Position numbers and translations under genes: made by a program | Shown here: piece by piece, positions 18,276 through 28,563 of the stretch | How positions within the stretch are numbered: the stretch's first letter is position 1 | Layout of the letters: each line of letters starts with the position of its first letter | The notes under the pieces: generated by a model | What the model was told of the DNA's origin: nothing | The model's database searches: none | The model's input: the letters and a program-made list of their open reading frames with translations, nothing else | Assembly (NCBI GenBank): GCA_963848195.1 | Contig: CAWKCY010000019.1 | Coordinates: 124,001-188,000 of the forward strand | Direction of reading: 5' to 3' | Length of the DNA: 64,000 nt | Source of the DNA: CAVQBP01 sp963848195 | Lineage (GTDB): Bacteria; Bacteroidota; Ignavibacteria; Ignavibacteriales; Ignavibacteriaceae

Positions 18276-21199
18276 ATGACAAACGGTAAAATTGATATAG
18301 GACATTTAGAAGCAGCACTTAGAAATAAACTAAAAGATGTTCGTTTTGATGAGGGAAGCAAAGCATTATATGCAGCAGATGCATCAAATTACAGACAGGT
18401 TCCTATTGGAATAGTCTATCCAAATAATAAAGAAGAAGTAGAAGAAACTGTAAAGATTTGCAGGCAATATAAGGCTCCTATTTTAAGCCGCGGCGGCGGT
18501 ACCAGCTTAGCTGGTCAATGTTGTAATTATGCGGTAATTATGGATTTTTCGAGGTATATGAATAAAATTCTGGATATAAATGCAAAGGAAAGATATGCTA
18601 TAGTAGAACCCGGAGTTATACTCGATTCATTAAGGGAAGAAGCAAAAAAAAATGATTTGACTTTTGGGCCGGATCCGGCAACTCATAATCATTGTACTCT
18701 GGGAGGAATGCTGGGAAATAACTCATGCGGTATTCATTCCGTAATGGCCGGCAAAACTGTCGATAATGTAATTGAACTCGAAATCCTCACCTACGATGGT
18801 TGCCGCATGACCGTGGGAAAAACAAGTGCTGCTGAACTGGAACAAATAATTAATATGGGAGGAAGAAAGGGGGAAATTTATTCTTCTTTAAAAGCTATAA
18901 GAGATACCTATGCAGAAAAGATTAGGAAAATTTATCCGCAGATCCCAAGACGTGTTTCGGGTTATAATCTGGATGACCTTCTACCCGAAAATGAATTTAA
19001 TGTGGCAAAAGCTCTGATTGGGTCAGAATCAACATGTGTTGTTATATTGGAAGCGAAACTTAAGCTTGTTCCCTGGCCGAAAAAACAATCATTGCTTGTA
19101 CTCGGATACCAGGATATTTTTTGTGCAGCCGACCATGTAATAGAAATTATGAAGACCGGTCCTATTGGTTTGGAAGGAATTGATAATGAATTAATAAGTT
19201 ATATGGAAAAAAAAGGGATGCACACTCAAGGATACTCAATATCTCCCTAAAGGAAACGGATGGCTTTTGGTTGAATTCGGAGGAAAAGATAAAGAGGAAT
19301 CCGATGGTAAAGCTAAAGTGCTAATGAATAAGCTCAAAAATGAGAGATAATGCTCCTTCAATGAAATTGTTCGATAAAGAACATGAAGAAGAGCATGTAT
19401 GGGAAATCCGTGAATCAGGATTTGGGGCTACTGCGCATATCCCCAATATGCATGATACCTGGCCAGGATGGGAAGATTCTGCAATTCCTCCTGAAAAAGA
19501 AGGGGATTATCTCCGCGATTTAAAAAAGCTTTTTCATAAATATAACTATTCGGCTTCAGTGTATGGACATTTTGGGCAGGGATGTATTCATTGCCGTATC
19601 CCTTTTGATTTAAGAACTGCTGAAGGATTAAAAAATTACCGCTCTTTTGTTGAAGAAGCTGCAGATTTAGTTGTAAGTTATAACGGTTCCTTATCCGGGG
19701 AACATGGAGACGGGCAATCTAGGGGTGAATTACTCGTTAAGATGTTCGGTGAAGATTTGATAAATGCTTTTAAGGAATTTAAAGCTGCATGGGACCCTGA
19801 TTGGAAAATGAATCCGGGTAAGATTGTTTTGCCTTATCGACTAGATGAAAATTTAAGATTGGGTACCAATTATTCTCCTAACAAACCAAAAACATATTTC
19901 TCCTATTCATCTGATCATGGTGATTTCTCCCGGGCAACTTTAAGATGTGTAGGGGTAGGAAAGTGCCGCCGTGAAGGAGGTGGAACTATGTGTCCTAGCT
20001 ATATGGTAACACATGAAGAAATGCATTCAACAAGAGGGAGAGCTCATCTGCTTTTTGAAATGCTTAGGGGAGATGTAATAAAAGGCGGCTGGAAAGACGA
20101 ACATGTAAAAGAAGCACTTGACTTATGTCTTGCATGCAAAGGATGCAAAAATGATTGTCCCGTAGATGTTGATCTTGCAACATATAAAGCTGAATTTCTA
20201 GCTCATTATTATAAAGGTAAAATAAGACCAAGGTATGCTTATGCTTTTGGGTTAATATATTGGGGAGCTAAAATAGGTTCTGCATTTCCGGCATTAACCA
20301 ATTTCTTTACTCAAACTCCCGGACTTAGAGATATAGCTAAAATTTTAGCTGGAATGGCACCTCAAAGAAAAATACCTCCATTTGCAGGAATAACCTTTCG
20401 AAAATGGTATAACAGAAATAATAAACAAAGAACCGGCGGTAAGAAAGTGCTTCTGTGGCCCGATACATTCAACAATAACTTTCACCCTGAAACCCTTATA
20501 GCAGCAAAAGAAGTTCTGGAAGATGCCGGGTATATTGTTGAAATACCCAGGGTTTCTTTATGCTGCGGAAGACCATTATATGATTATGGAATGCTGAATT
20601 TAGCAAAATCTTTATTAAAACAAATCCTTAATAACTTAAAACCGCAAATTGAAGCTGGAATTCCTCTAGTGGGACTTGAACCCAGCTGTATTGCTGTTTT
20701 CAGGGATGAATTGACAGAATTATTTCCTAACGATGAAGATGCAAAAAGATTAAAAAATAATTCTTATTTGTTAAGTGAATTTTTAATTGAAAAAGTTGAA
20801 AATTATAAGACACCAACAATAAAAAGGAAAGCAGTTGTTCATGGACATTGTCATCATAAAGCAATAATGGGAATGTCGGATGAAAGTGAAATTTTGAATA
20901 AGATTGGTTTGGATTGTGAAATTTTAACATCCGGCTGCTGCGGAATGGCTGGTGCTTTTGGGTTTGAAAAAGAGAAGTATGACGTTTCAGTTAAATGTGG
21001 TGAAAGGGTTCTGCTTCCCGCCGTAAGAACTGCAGAAAAAGAAACCATTATTATTGCAGATGGTTTCAGCTGTCGGACTCAAATTTCAGAACTAACTAAA
21101 AGGAAGGCATTACATTTAGCAGAAGTTCTTCATATGGGGTTGAAGAATAAAGAGATAAGTATTCCCGATGAATATCCCAGAACGATAATGAAGGAATGA
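18276..21199 (+). CDS. Fused FAD-binding / Fe-S glycolate or D-lactate oxidase (reading frame interrupted twice)
   Basis: The two open frames, 18276-19250 and 19340-21199, encode one protein of about 970 residues. N-terminal: FAD-binding PCMH domain with SRGGGTSLAGQCC and TLGGMLGNNSCGIHSVM. Middle: FAD-oxidase C-terminal domain with VWEIRESGFGATA and LSGEHGDGQSRGELL. C-terminal: a ferredoxin-type CLACKGCKNDCPVD and two cysteine-rich CCG motifs, LCCGRPLYDYG and SGCCGMAGAFG. Such fusions oxidise D-lactate, glycolate or similar 2-hydroxy acids and pass electrons to the respiratory chain. The bridging segment YLPKGNGWLLVEFGG lies in a third frame. One extra base near 19225-19230 and one near 19334-19345 explain both breaks. 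The coding sequence is otherwise clean, so a sequence error is possible. Confidence 0.85.
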
Positions 21200-21270
21200 A
21201 GACGCAGAGACGTGAAGACGGAGAATTGTAAAGGGAAAAAAAGAAGTAACGGAGAAAAGAGAATAATACT

Positions 21271-21648
21271 ATGACACAAGAGATAGGTAAAAAAAGATGG
21301 GCAATCCCGGAAGGTTATATTCCTAATTGGAGCAACGGCCCTGAACCAGAAATGGTTAGTCATGAAGCTGCCTGCATATTGAATGCATCCGAAAAGGAAG
21401 CACATATTGAAATAATAATTTTTTTCGAAGATAAAGAACCTGTTGGGCCGTATATAATTACAGTACCTCCTAAAAGAACAAAACACATTAGATTTAATAA
21501 TTTAACCGATCCGGAACCGATTCCAAAAGATACAAATTACTCAAGCATTATTATTTCAGATGTCCCTATAGTTGTCCAACATACAAGATTAGATTCCAGA
21601 CAGGCGGAAAATGCTTTAATTTCAACTTTAGCTTACCCGGTAGAATGA
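21271..21648 (+). CDS. ASRT-family protein (Anabaena sensory rhodopsin transducer homologue)
   Basis: 125 residues matching the small ASRT family throughout: KRWAIPEGYIPNWSNGPEPE near the start, MVSHEAACILNAS, VGPYIITVPPKRTKHIRFN, and IVVQHTRLDSRQAENAL near the end. The founding member is a tetrameric soluble beta-sandwich transducer for a sensory rhodopsin. Comparative work has proposed that the wider family binds small molecules such as sugars. No rhodopsin is encoded here, and the gene lies between a hydroxy-acid oxidase and a GH15 glucoamylase/trehalase. That context favours a carbohydrate-linked role (inference). The start is the only suitable ATG. Confidence 0.88.
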   Translation: MTQEIGKKRWAIPEGYIPNWSNGPEPEMVSHEAACILNASEKEAHIEIIIFFEDKEPVGPYIITVPPKRTKHIRFNNLTDPEPIPKDTNYSSIIISDVPIVVQHTRLDSRQAENALISTLAYPVE

Positions 21649-21678
21649 ATATTAAATAATAAAAAATAGGAATTTATT

Positions 21679-23523
21679 GTGAATAAATATCAACCTATCG
21701 AAAATTACGGAATTATCGGAGATCTTAATACAGTTGCATTGGTAGGATTGAATGGATCTATAGATTTCATGTGTTTTCCTTATTTTGATTCTCCAACTAT
21801 TTTTGCTGCTATGCTTGATATAAATAAAGGAGGATGCTTTCAAATAAATCCGGCAATAGATGATTTGAAAAATAAACAATTGTATATACCGGATACTAAT
21901 GTGCTCCTTACAAGATTTTTATCTCAAAACGGGATCAGTGAGTTAACTGATTTTATGCCTGTAGAGGATCTATATGAAGGAAAAATCTTAATGAGAAGGA
22001 TAACTAGTATAAAGGGAGAGCTTACATACTATATGAATTGCAAACCAAGATTTAATTATGCTAGATCATCACATAAAGCTAACATGCATAACAATTCTAT
22101 TTTATTTGAAAGCGAAAGTGAAGATAGAACAATTTTACGATTAAAAAGTAATGTCCCCCTGGAGATTAAAAATGGAGATGGTTTTGCTGAATTTACTCTA
22201 AAACCGGGCGAAAGTGCAGATTTTATTTTGGAACTGGTAAAGGAAGGGAAACCTTTTGAATTTAACTTGTCCGACCTTGTAACGAAAAAACTTTATGAAA
22301 CAATGAATTACTGGAAAAGCTGGATAGATGCTTCATATTATAAAGGCAGGTGGAGAGAAAATGTTAACCGTTCGGCTCTTGTACTAAAATTATTAACTTC
22401 TTATGATCATGGTTCCATAATTGCATCACCTACCTTTGGATTACCTGAATACATTGGAGGCTCAAGAAATTGGGATTACAGGTATACTTGGATAAGAGAT
22501 GCTTCCTTCACAATATATGCTTTTCTGAATCTTGGTTATACTAAAGAAGCAGAACAGTTTATGAAATGGGTTGAAAAAAAGTGTGAGGATATAGGAGATG
22601 CCGGAAATCTGGGCTTAATGTATACCATTGACGGAAAAAATGTTCCTGATGAAGTAATTCTTTCAAATTTTGAAGGATATAAAAATTCATCCCCTGTTAG
22701 AATTGGAAATAATGCAAATAAACAATTGCAATTAGATATTTATGGAGAATTAATGGATTCTATTTATTCTTATAATAAATATGGAAACCGCATTTCTCAT
22801 GATTTCTGGATTAACATTACAAAACAGATTGATTGGATTTCAGAAAACTGGAATAGAAAAGATGAAGGCATATGGGAAGTCCGGGGAGGTAAAAGACATT
22901 TTCTTTATTCGAGGTTTATGTGCTGGGTTTCTCTGGACCGCGCTGTAAGGTTAGCTGAGATGAGTTCTTTCCCTCACCCTTCCACATGGAAAGTAGAAAG
23001 AGATAAAATTTTCAATGAAATTTTCCTTGAATTTTGGGATGAAAAAAGGAAGACTTTTACACAGTATAAAAATGCCAATTCAGTTGATGCTGCAACTCTT
23101 TTAATGCCTCTTATTAGGTTTATAAGTCCTAAAGATCCACGGTGGCTTTCAACCTTAAAAACCATTGAACAAGACCTTGTTTCCGATTCTCTGGTTTACA
23201 GGTACAGATTTAAAGAAGCGGCATCTGACGGATTAAAAACAGGAGAAGGAACTTTTTCAATGTGTACTTTCTGGTATATAGAATGTTTATCCCGTTCAGG
23301 CCAGCTTCAAAAAGCAAGATTATTTTTTGAAAAGATGATGGGATATGCAAATCATCTTGGTTTATTTTCAGAACAGTTGGGAGAACAGGGAGAAGCATTA
23401 GGAAATTTTCCACAAGCATTTACTCATTTAGGTATGATTAGTGCAGCATTAAATCTCGATAAGCAATTGGGGGATGAAAGAAACCTGAGCAGTGAAAAAG
23501 ATTATAAACAGTATTATTACTAA
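21679..23523 (+). CDS. GH15 glucoamylase / trehalase-like glycoside hydrolase
   Basis: 614 residues with an N-terminal beta-sandwich (YQPIENYGIIGDLNTVALVG, then GSIDFMCFPYFDSPTIFA) and an alpha/alpha6 barrel. Barrel landmarks are GGSRNWDYRYTWIRDASF, DEGIWEVRGGKRHF with the probable general acid Glu, and LFSEQLGEQGEALGNFPQAF with the probable general base Glu. GH15 members release glucose from maltooligosaccharides, and a bacterial and archaeal subgroup hydrolyses trehalose. The start is GTG at 21679 with AGGA 8 bases upstream. There is no signal peptide, so it is intracellular and suited to stored or cytosolic glucans and trehalose. It is followed by an SDR and a glucose dehydrogenase. Confidence 0.92.
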   Translation: MNKYQPIENYGIIGDLNTVALVGLNGSIDFMCFPYFDSPTIFAAMLDINKGGCFQINPAIDDLKNKQLYIPDTNVLLTRFLSQNGISELTDFMPVEDLYEGKILMRRITSIKGELTYYMNCKPRFNYARSSHKANMHNNSILFESESEDRTILRLKSNVPLEIKNGDGFAEFTLKPGESADFILELVKEGKPFEFNLSDLVTKKLYETMNYWKSWIDASYYKGRWRENVNRSALVLKLLTSYDHGSIIASPTFGLPEYIGGSRNWDYRYTWIRDASFTIYAFLNLGYTKEAEQFMKWVEKKCEDIGDAGNLGLMYTIDGKNVPDEVILSNFEGYKNSSPVRIGNNANKQLQLDIYGELMDSIYSYNKYGNRISHDFWINITKQIDWISENWNRKDEGIWEVRGGKRHFLYSRFMCWVSLDRAVRLAEMSSFPHPSTWKVERDKIFNEIFLEFWDEKRKTFTQYKNANSVDAATLLMPLIRFISPKDPRWLSTLKTIEQDLVSDSLVYRYRFKEAASDGLKTGEGTFSMCTFWYIECLSRSGQLQKARLFFEKMMGYANHLGLFSEQLGEQGEALGNFPQAFTHLGMISAALNLDKQLGDERNLSSEKDYKQYYY

Positions 23524-23552
23524 GATAGATAAAAGTAAAGGACAGTGAATAA

Positions 23553-24551
23553 ATGAATAATAGGAAAGAAGTAGTAGTTATAACAGGAGCAACTGCCGGA
23601 GTTGGAAGAGCAGTTGTTAGAAGATTTGCAAATGAAGGTGCTTATATCGGGTTACTCGCACGGGGGAAGGAAGCACTTGAAAATACTAAAAAAGAAGTAG
23701 AAGATGCAGGCGGCAAAGCCATTGCGATTCCAACAGATGTAGCGAGATGGGAAGAAGTAGAAGAAGCTGCTAAAAAAGTTGAATATGAATTCGGTCCAAT
23801 CGATATCTGGATTAATGATGCAATGACATCGGTTTTTGCACCTGTAAAGGAAATAACTGAAGAAGAATTTCATAGAGTAACCGAAGTAACATATCTTGGA
23901 ACGGTTTACGGAACAATGGCTGCCTTAAGAAGGATGCTTCCTAGGGATAAAGGTTCCATAGTACAGGTTGGTTCCGCATTATCTTACAGGAGTATTCCAT
24001 TACAGTCTGCATATTGCGGTGCAAAACATGGTATAAGAGGATTTACAAATTCACTTCGTTCGGAATTAATCCATGACAATAGTAAGGTTAGGTTAACTAT
24101 GGTACAACTGCCTGCAGTAAACACACCTCAATTTACATGGGTAAGAAATAAGTTATCAAAAAAACCTCAGCCCGTGCCTCCAATTTACGAACCTGAAGTT
24201 CCGGCTGAAGCTATCTATTATGCAGCGCATAATAATAGAAGAGAAATTTTTGTGGGAATGTCTTCCGTAGAAACTATTTTGGGGAATAAAATAATGCCAG
24301 GATTTTTAGATCGTTATCTCGCAAAGAATGGTTATGAAAGTCAGCAGACAGATGAACCAAAAGATCCTAATCAGCCGGATAATCTCTGGGAACCTGTTCC
24401 TGGTGATTATGGCGCTCATGGAAATTTTGATTATAAGGCAAGAAAACGAAGCCAACAGCTCTGGGCTTCGGAAAATAAAGGTCTTTTAGGAATCATTCTT
24501 TCAGGAATATTTGCTGTGGGTGCGGGTTTACTTTTATTAAAGAAAGATTAA
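23553..24551 (+). CDS. Short-chain dehydrogenase/reductase with C-terminal membrane anchor
   Basis: 332 residues. Classical SDR core: TGATAGVGRAVVRRF for NAD(P) binding, INDAMTSVF as the NAG-like motif, a VGSALSYRSIP serine, and SAYCGAKHGIRGF with the YxxxK pair. The core ends near residue 255. An extra region follows with NLWEPVPGDYGAHGNFDYKA and a terminal hydrophobic helix, LLGIILSGIFAVGAGLLLL, before KKD. This suggests attachment to the inner membrane with the enzyme facing the cytoplasm. Its stop is 1 bp before the glucose dehydrogenase start, so the two are translated together. The substrate is unknown; a sugar or polyol is plausible from context. Confidence 0.88.
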   Translation: MNNRKEVVVITGATAGVGRAVVRRFANEGAYIGLLARGKEALENTKKEVEDAGGKAIAIPTDVARWEEVEEAAKKVEYEFGPIDIWINDAMTSVFAPVKEITEEEFHRVTEVTYLGTVYGTMAALRRMLPRDKGSIVQVGSALSYRSIPLQSAYCGAKHGIRGFTNSLRSELIHDNSKVRLTMVQLPAVNTPQFTWVRNKLSKKPQPVPPIYEPEVPAEAIYYAAHNNRREIFVGMSSVETILGNKIMPGFLDRYLAKNGYESQQTDEPKDPNQPDNLWEPVPGDYGAHGNFDYKARKRSQQLWASENKGLLGIILSGIFAVGAGLLLLKKD

Positions 24552-24552
24552 A

Positions 24553-25656
24553 ATGAAAGCTTTATCAATTACTCCCGGCAAGGGAGATTTAAAAATTATT
24601 GATATTTCTGAGCCTAAAATTCAATTTCCTGATGAAGTAAAACTGAAAGTACTGCAGGTTGGGATTTGCGGAACAGATCATGAAGAAGTAAGCGGTGGAA
24701 GAGCTGATGCCCCGACAAATGATGATTATCTTATAATCGGCCATGAAATGTTTGGAAAGGTAGTAGATGTTGGGAAAGAAGTATCTAGGGTAAAAAAAGG
24801 AGATTATGCATTATTCATAGTTAGACGGGGATGTGGGAAGTGCTATCCATGTCTGCATGAACGAAGTGATATGTGCAGTACAGGTGAATATAAAGAACGT
24901 GGTATTAAAGGACTGCATGGCTACCAGGCCGAGTTTGTTATTGACAGCGAAAAATATGTAATTAAAATCCCGGAGGAAATTTCATCGCTAGGTGTTCTTA
25001 CCGAACCTATGTCTGTAATTGAAAAAGCTATTGATGATTCATTATTATTGCAGGAAGCAAGAATACCGGGTGCAAAAGCATCTAACTGGTTAGAAGGGAA
25101 GAGAGCATTGGTTGCAGGTCTTGGACCGGTAGGTCTCTTATCAGCAGTTGCTTTGAGATTAAGAAATGCTCAAGTATTCGGGCTTGACATTGTAGATGAA
25201 GATTCAAAGAGACCGTCTCTTCTGAAAGAAATTGGAGGGAAATATATTGACGGAAGAGTTATAAAAACTACTGAAATTGATGAAAAATGTGGAGACATGG
25301 ACTTTGTTCTGGAAGCTGCAGGTATTACAAAATTAGAATTCCAATTGCTTGATACTATAGGGATTAATGGGATCTATGTATTATCAGGGATTCCCGGAGG
25401 TAATAGACCGGTTAATATCCTCGGAGATGAATTGATAAGAAAAATGGTCCTTATGAATCATGTCTGGTTAGGAAGTGTTAATGCCAGCATACATCATTAT
25501 AAATTGGCGATAAAAGATTTAACAGAAGCAAACAAAAAATGGGGAAACACAATTCAAAATATTATAACAGATAAATTTCAATTTACAAAATTTGATGAAG
25601 CCTTTGCGGTAAATTCATCCAGCGGGATAAAAACAATTATTGAGTGGGATTCATAA
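24553..25656 (+). CDS. Zinc-dependent glucose 1-dehydrogenase (archaeal-type MDR)
   Basis: 367 residues of the medium-chain dehydrogenase family. Catalytic zinc ligands in GICGTDHEE and IIGHEMFGKV; structural zinc cysteines in RRGCGKCYPCLHERSDMC; STGEYKERGIKGLHGYQAEF, which is typical of archaeal glucose dehydrogenases; Rossmann motif VAGLGPVGLLSAVAL; and a C-terminal region of the Glu_dehyd_C type. It oxidises glucose (sometimes also galactose or xylose) to the lactone with NAD(P). With the GH15 enzyme and the enolase-superfamily enzyme upstream it could start a non-phosphorylative route from glucose to gluconate and 2-keto-3-deoxygluconate. No aldolase is present in the window. Confidence 0.88.
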   Translation: MKALSITPGKGDLKIIDISEPKIQFPDEVKLKVLQVGICGTDHEEVSGGRADAPTNDDYLIIGHEMFGKVVDVGKEVSRVKKGDYALFIVRRGCGKCYPCLHERSDMCSTGEYKERGIKGLHGYQAEFVIDSEKYVIKIPEEISSLGVLTEPMSVIEKAIDDSLLLQEARIPGAKASNWLEGKRALVAGLGPVGLLSAVALRLRNAQVFGLDIVDEDSKRPSLLKEIGGKYIDGRVIKTTEIDEKCGDMDFVLEAAGITKLEFQLLDTIGINGIYVLSGIPGGNRPVNILGDELIRKMVLMNHVWLGSVNASIHHYKLAIKDLTEANKKWGNTIQNIITDKFQFTKFDEAFAVNSSSGIKTIIEWDS

Positions 25657-25660
25657 AAAT

Positions 25661-25775
25661 TAACAAACATTGTCACTCTGCGAAACGAAGTGGAGTGAAG
25701 AATCTCATACCCTAAAATTCTGAAACATATTAGAATTTTATCCACCCTAATATAAATCTTGCGTAACTTAGGTTA
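25661..25775. repeat. MITE-like repeat, copy 2 (inverted relative to copy 1)
   Basis: The minus strand reads AAGTTACGCAAGATTTAT, AGGGTGGATAAAATTC and GGGTATGAGATTCTTCACTC, then CGTTTCG and GTGACAATGTTTG. It matches the element at 3923-4060 with scattered changes and small indels. The right-hand inverted end is incomplete. It fills the whole gap between two convergent genes, where it does not harm coding sequence and may act as transcription-stop or recombination sequence. Confidence 0.6.
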
Positions 25776-25776
25776 T

Positions 25777-28563
25777 TTAGTTATTTACAAGAAGTCCGTA
25801 TGGAAAATTTTTGAAGATTTCACCTACTGATATTTTGTCATTCCTTTCAAATATTTCACCCGAGAAATAGTTTTTAATTGATGAACCGGGGTTGATTTTA
25901 TTCAATTTGATATAGGTATCATCCCATATATCCCGGTCAACCGGTAGATTATTTTCTTCAACAATATTTGTAAGAAATCTTGGAACAATCGTAATAACGA
26001 AATCATCCTCAGTATTTCTTGCATATACAATAATATTTTCTTTATACTTTCCGCCAGCTTCGATTGGAATAAAATTTCCTTCATTAAAAATTTCCGGTTT
26101 CTCATTCCTTAATTGAAGGGCTTTATAAACCATAAATATTTTAATCTTTCCATCTGAAGGATTTTTTAGAATATTTTGTAAATAGGAGATTCTTTCTTCA
26201 GTATCTTTTTCAATTACTTCGGTTAAAAAATCTCTTCTTAAATTATAGTCAACGGGTTGTCTATTATCGGGATCGACTAAAAACAAATCCCACAATTCAG
26301 TCCCTTGATAAAAATCGGGAATACCCGGAGAAGTAATTTTAAGCAAGACTTGAGAAAGTGAATTATAGACACCAAAGAAAGCAATTTTCTTCTGAAAAGA
26401 TAAGAAATCATCAAAGAATTCACTATTATCAAATATGTTTTCAATAAATGAATAGACTGCCGATTCATATTCTGTATCAACCTGCGTCCAGGAAGAATGT
26501 TCTTTTGCTTCACGCATAGCTTTTGACAGATATTGTTTTATTCGCTGTAAATATTTTTTAATTTCAACACTATTAAACGGATAAGAACCGATAAGAGTCT
26601 GATATATAAAATATTCCAAATTATTATCGGGAATGAAATAATTATTCTTGAATTTTTTAAATTGTCTGTTTATTCTATTCCAAATTCTAACTTTTTTAAT
26701 CCATTCTTCAGGAATTTCAGATAAAACATTTATCCTTGCCCGGACATCTTCTCCTCTTTTCGTATCATGAGTTGAAGATGCATTTATACTATGCCGCCAG
26801 TTTAAAAATCTTTTTTTATTGAAATTATAAAATTCATTTAAGGATATTCCGAATTTATCAGGATTACCTCCAACTTCATTTAATGAAATCAATCTATTAA
26901 AGACATACAATACCGTATCTTCAAAACCTTTAGCCATGATAGGTCCGGTCAATTGTTGAAATCTCATTAAAAAGTCCAAAGACTTATCTTTCTGTTCAAT
27001 GGTAAATTTCTCACTATAATCCTTTGTTAACAGACTTCCTATAAATTGAAACTCTTTAGACAACAGCTGATTTTCGTTTTTTACTTTTTCAATTACTTCG
27101 GAAAGGTACTTTTTATCGGTTTTTCTGTTTTTTCGACCGCTTATATATGTTCTATAAATAGGGAAATGGGTAAGGATTTCTTCTAAAGCTTCTTTAACAC
27201 CATGAAGAGTAATATCAACACCAAACCTATCTTTACTTGATATTTCTTCGATAAGAATAGCAAGATTTTCAACATCCCCTGCCATTCTGGTCTGAATTAT
27301 TAATTTTTTCTTTTCGACTACAATCTGTTCATACGATTTATTTAAGCCTGAAAATTTGTTATAGAAGGCACTGAATCTTTGGTTGTTTTTTCTTTTGCAG
27401 AAAACTTCATTCACAAAGTTTAAGTAATCATATCCTGTAGTCCCTTGAACCGGCCAAAAACCCGGAATATTTTCATCAAACTCTAAAATTTTTTCAACAA
27501 CAAGAAAGATATCTTTAGCACGTTCACGTATATTTGATAAATAAGTAGAAGGATCATATAAGCCGTCGATATGATCGATTCTCAAACCTGATATCTTATC
27601 TTCTCTAATTAGTTTAAGAATAAACGAATGGATTCTATTAAAGACATCTTCGTTTTCAACTCTTAAAGAAATTAACTCATTTACATTAAAAAATCTTCTG
27701 TAATTTATTTCTTCATTGGCAACTTTCCAGAAAGCAATCCTAAAATTCTGCTGGGATAATAATTTGTCTAAAAGGTCAAAACTTTCGGTTATTCCTTTAA
27801 TACCGTTAAAAATCTTTAGGTCTTCATCGATAAAATCTTTTATACTATTATTATTTGAATATAATTCCCAAATAATGCCTTTTATGAATTTTATCTGGTT
27901 ATACCTTTCATCTATATCCTCGGCAGTCGGTAATGATTTAATTACAAACAAAACTCCCATGTATCTAATAAAATCTGGATCATTCCTGCCTAATTTATTT
28001 CTTAATTTATCTAATCGAAACGAAAAGACATCAGCATAAGATTCAATTTTTAGCGGAAGCCGGGTCTCATAATAATTAATGCTCAAACCCTCTTCGTCAT
28101 AATTTATTCTTATCTCACCATTTTCAAGTGCTTCCTGAAAAAATTTACCGAGAAAGGGAGCCAGTATTCTGTTCTTCATCCCGGCATGATGATGATTCCA
28201 GTCTATATCAAAAAAATTAACATAACGCGAATTAGCCCCATTCTCAAGAAGGTCAATAAGCATTCTATTCTCAATATTGAAAGCCATATGATTCGGAACA
28301 AAATCCTGAAGCCAATGCATTCCTTTTTTCTTTACTAGGTCAATCAAAAGATTAAACTCATCTTCAGTACCTAATTCCGGATTAATCTGATTTGGTTCTA
28401 CAACATCGTATCCGTGAGCACTCCCTTTTTTAGCATAAAATATCGGTGATGCATATACATCAGAAATACCAAGCTTCGATAGGTAATCCATAATTCCGGA
28501 AGCAGAGGAAAATCTAAAAGATGAATTAAACTGCAGCCTGTATGTTGATCTCGGGATGTGCAT
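25777..28563 (-). CDS. treY: Malto-oligosyltrehalose synthase
   Basis: 928 residues, normal for TreY, a GH13 enzyme that turns the reducing-end maltose unit of a maltodextrin into a trehalosyl end. Diagnostic segments: STYRLQFNSSFRFSSASGI at the N-terminus, YASPIFYAKKGSAHGYDVVE, GLRIDHIDGLYDP with the nucleophile Asp, FLVVEKILEF with the acid Glu, and SSTHDTKRGEDVRARI with the third catalytic Asp. It is cytoplasmic. Its start overlaps the end of the GH57 amylase gene by 38 bp, so the two are translationally coupled. It is the last gene of the trehalose operon, which runs TreS-maltokinase, TreZ, GH57, TreY. Confidence 0.95.
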   Translation of the reverse strand: MHIPRSTYRLQFNSSFRFSSASGIMDYLSKLGISDVYASPIFYAKKGSAHGYDVVEPNQINPELGTEDEFNLLIDLVKKKGMHWLQDFVPNHMAFNIENRMLIDLLENGANSRYVNFFDIDWNHHHAGMKNRILAPFLGKFFQEALENGEIRINYDEEGLSINYYETRLPLKIESYADVFSFRLDKLRNKLGRNDPDFIRYMGVLFVIKSLPTAEDIDERYNQIKFIKGIIWELYSNNNSIKDFIDEDLKIFNGIKGITESFDLLDKLLSQQNFRIAFWKVANEEINYRRFFNVNELISLRVENEDVFNRIHSFILKLIREDKISGLRIDHIDGLYDPSTYLSNIRERAKDIFLVVEKILEFDENIPGFWPVQGTTGYDYLNFVNEVFCKRKNNQRFSAFYNKFSGLNKSYEQIVVEKKKLIIQTRMAGDVENLAILIEEISSKDRFGVDITLHGVKEALEEILTHFPIYRTYISGRKNRKTDKKYLSEVIEKVKNENQLLSKEFQFIGSLLTKDYSEKFTIEQKDKSLDFLMRFQQLTGPIMAKGFEDTVLYVFNRLISLNEVGGNPDKFGISLNEFYNFNKKRFLNWRHSINASSTHDTKRGEDVRARINVLSEIPEEWIKKVRIWNRINRQFKKFKNNYFIPDNNLEYFIYQTLIGSYPFNSVEIKKYLQRIKQYLSKAMREAKEHSSWTQVDTEYESAVYSFIENIFDNSEFFDDFLSFQKKIAFFGVYNSLSQVLLKITSPGIPDFYQGTELWDLFLVDPDNRQPVDYNLRRDFLTEVIEKDTEERISYLQNILKNPSDGKIKIFMVYKALQLRNEKPEIFNEGNFIPIEAGGKYKENIIVYARNTEDDFVITIVPRFLTNIVEENNLPVDRDIWDDTYIKLNKINPGSSIKNYFSGEIFERNDKISVGEIFKNFPYGLLVNN

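Noticed and set aside
19225..19345. Programmed +1 frameshifting in the FAD/Fe-S oxidase
   Set aside because: The first frame ends CCC-TAA, which resembles a shift site, but fit with the family places the break earlier, two shifts would be needed in 120 bp, and four other genes have the same kind of break.
21271..21648. A light-sensing rhodopsin-transducer system
   Set aside because: Only the soluble transducer homologue is present; no seven-helix retinal protein or carotenoid genes occur in the window.
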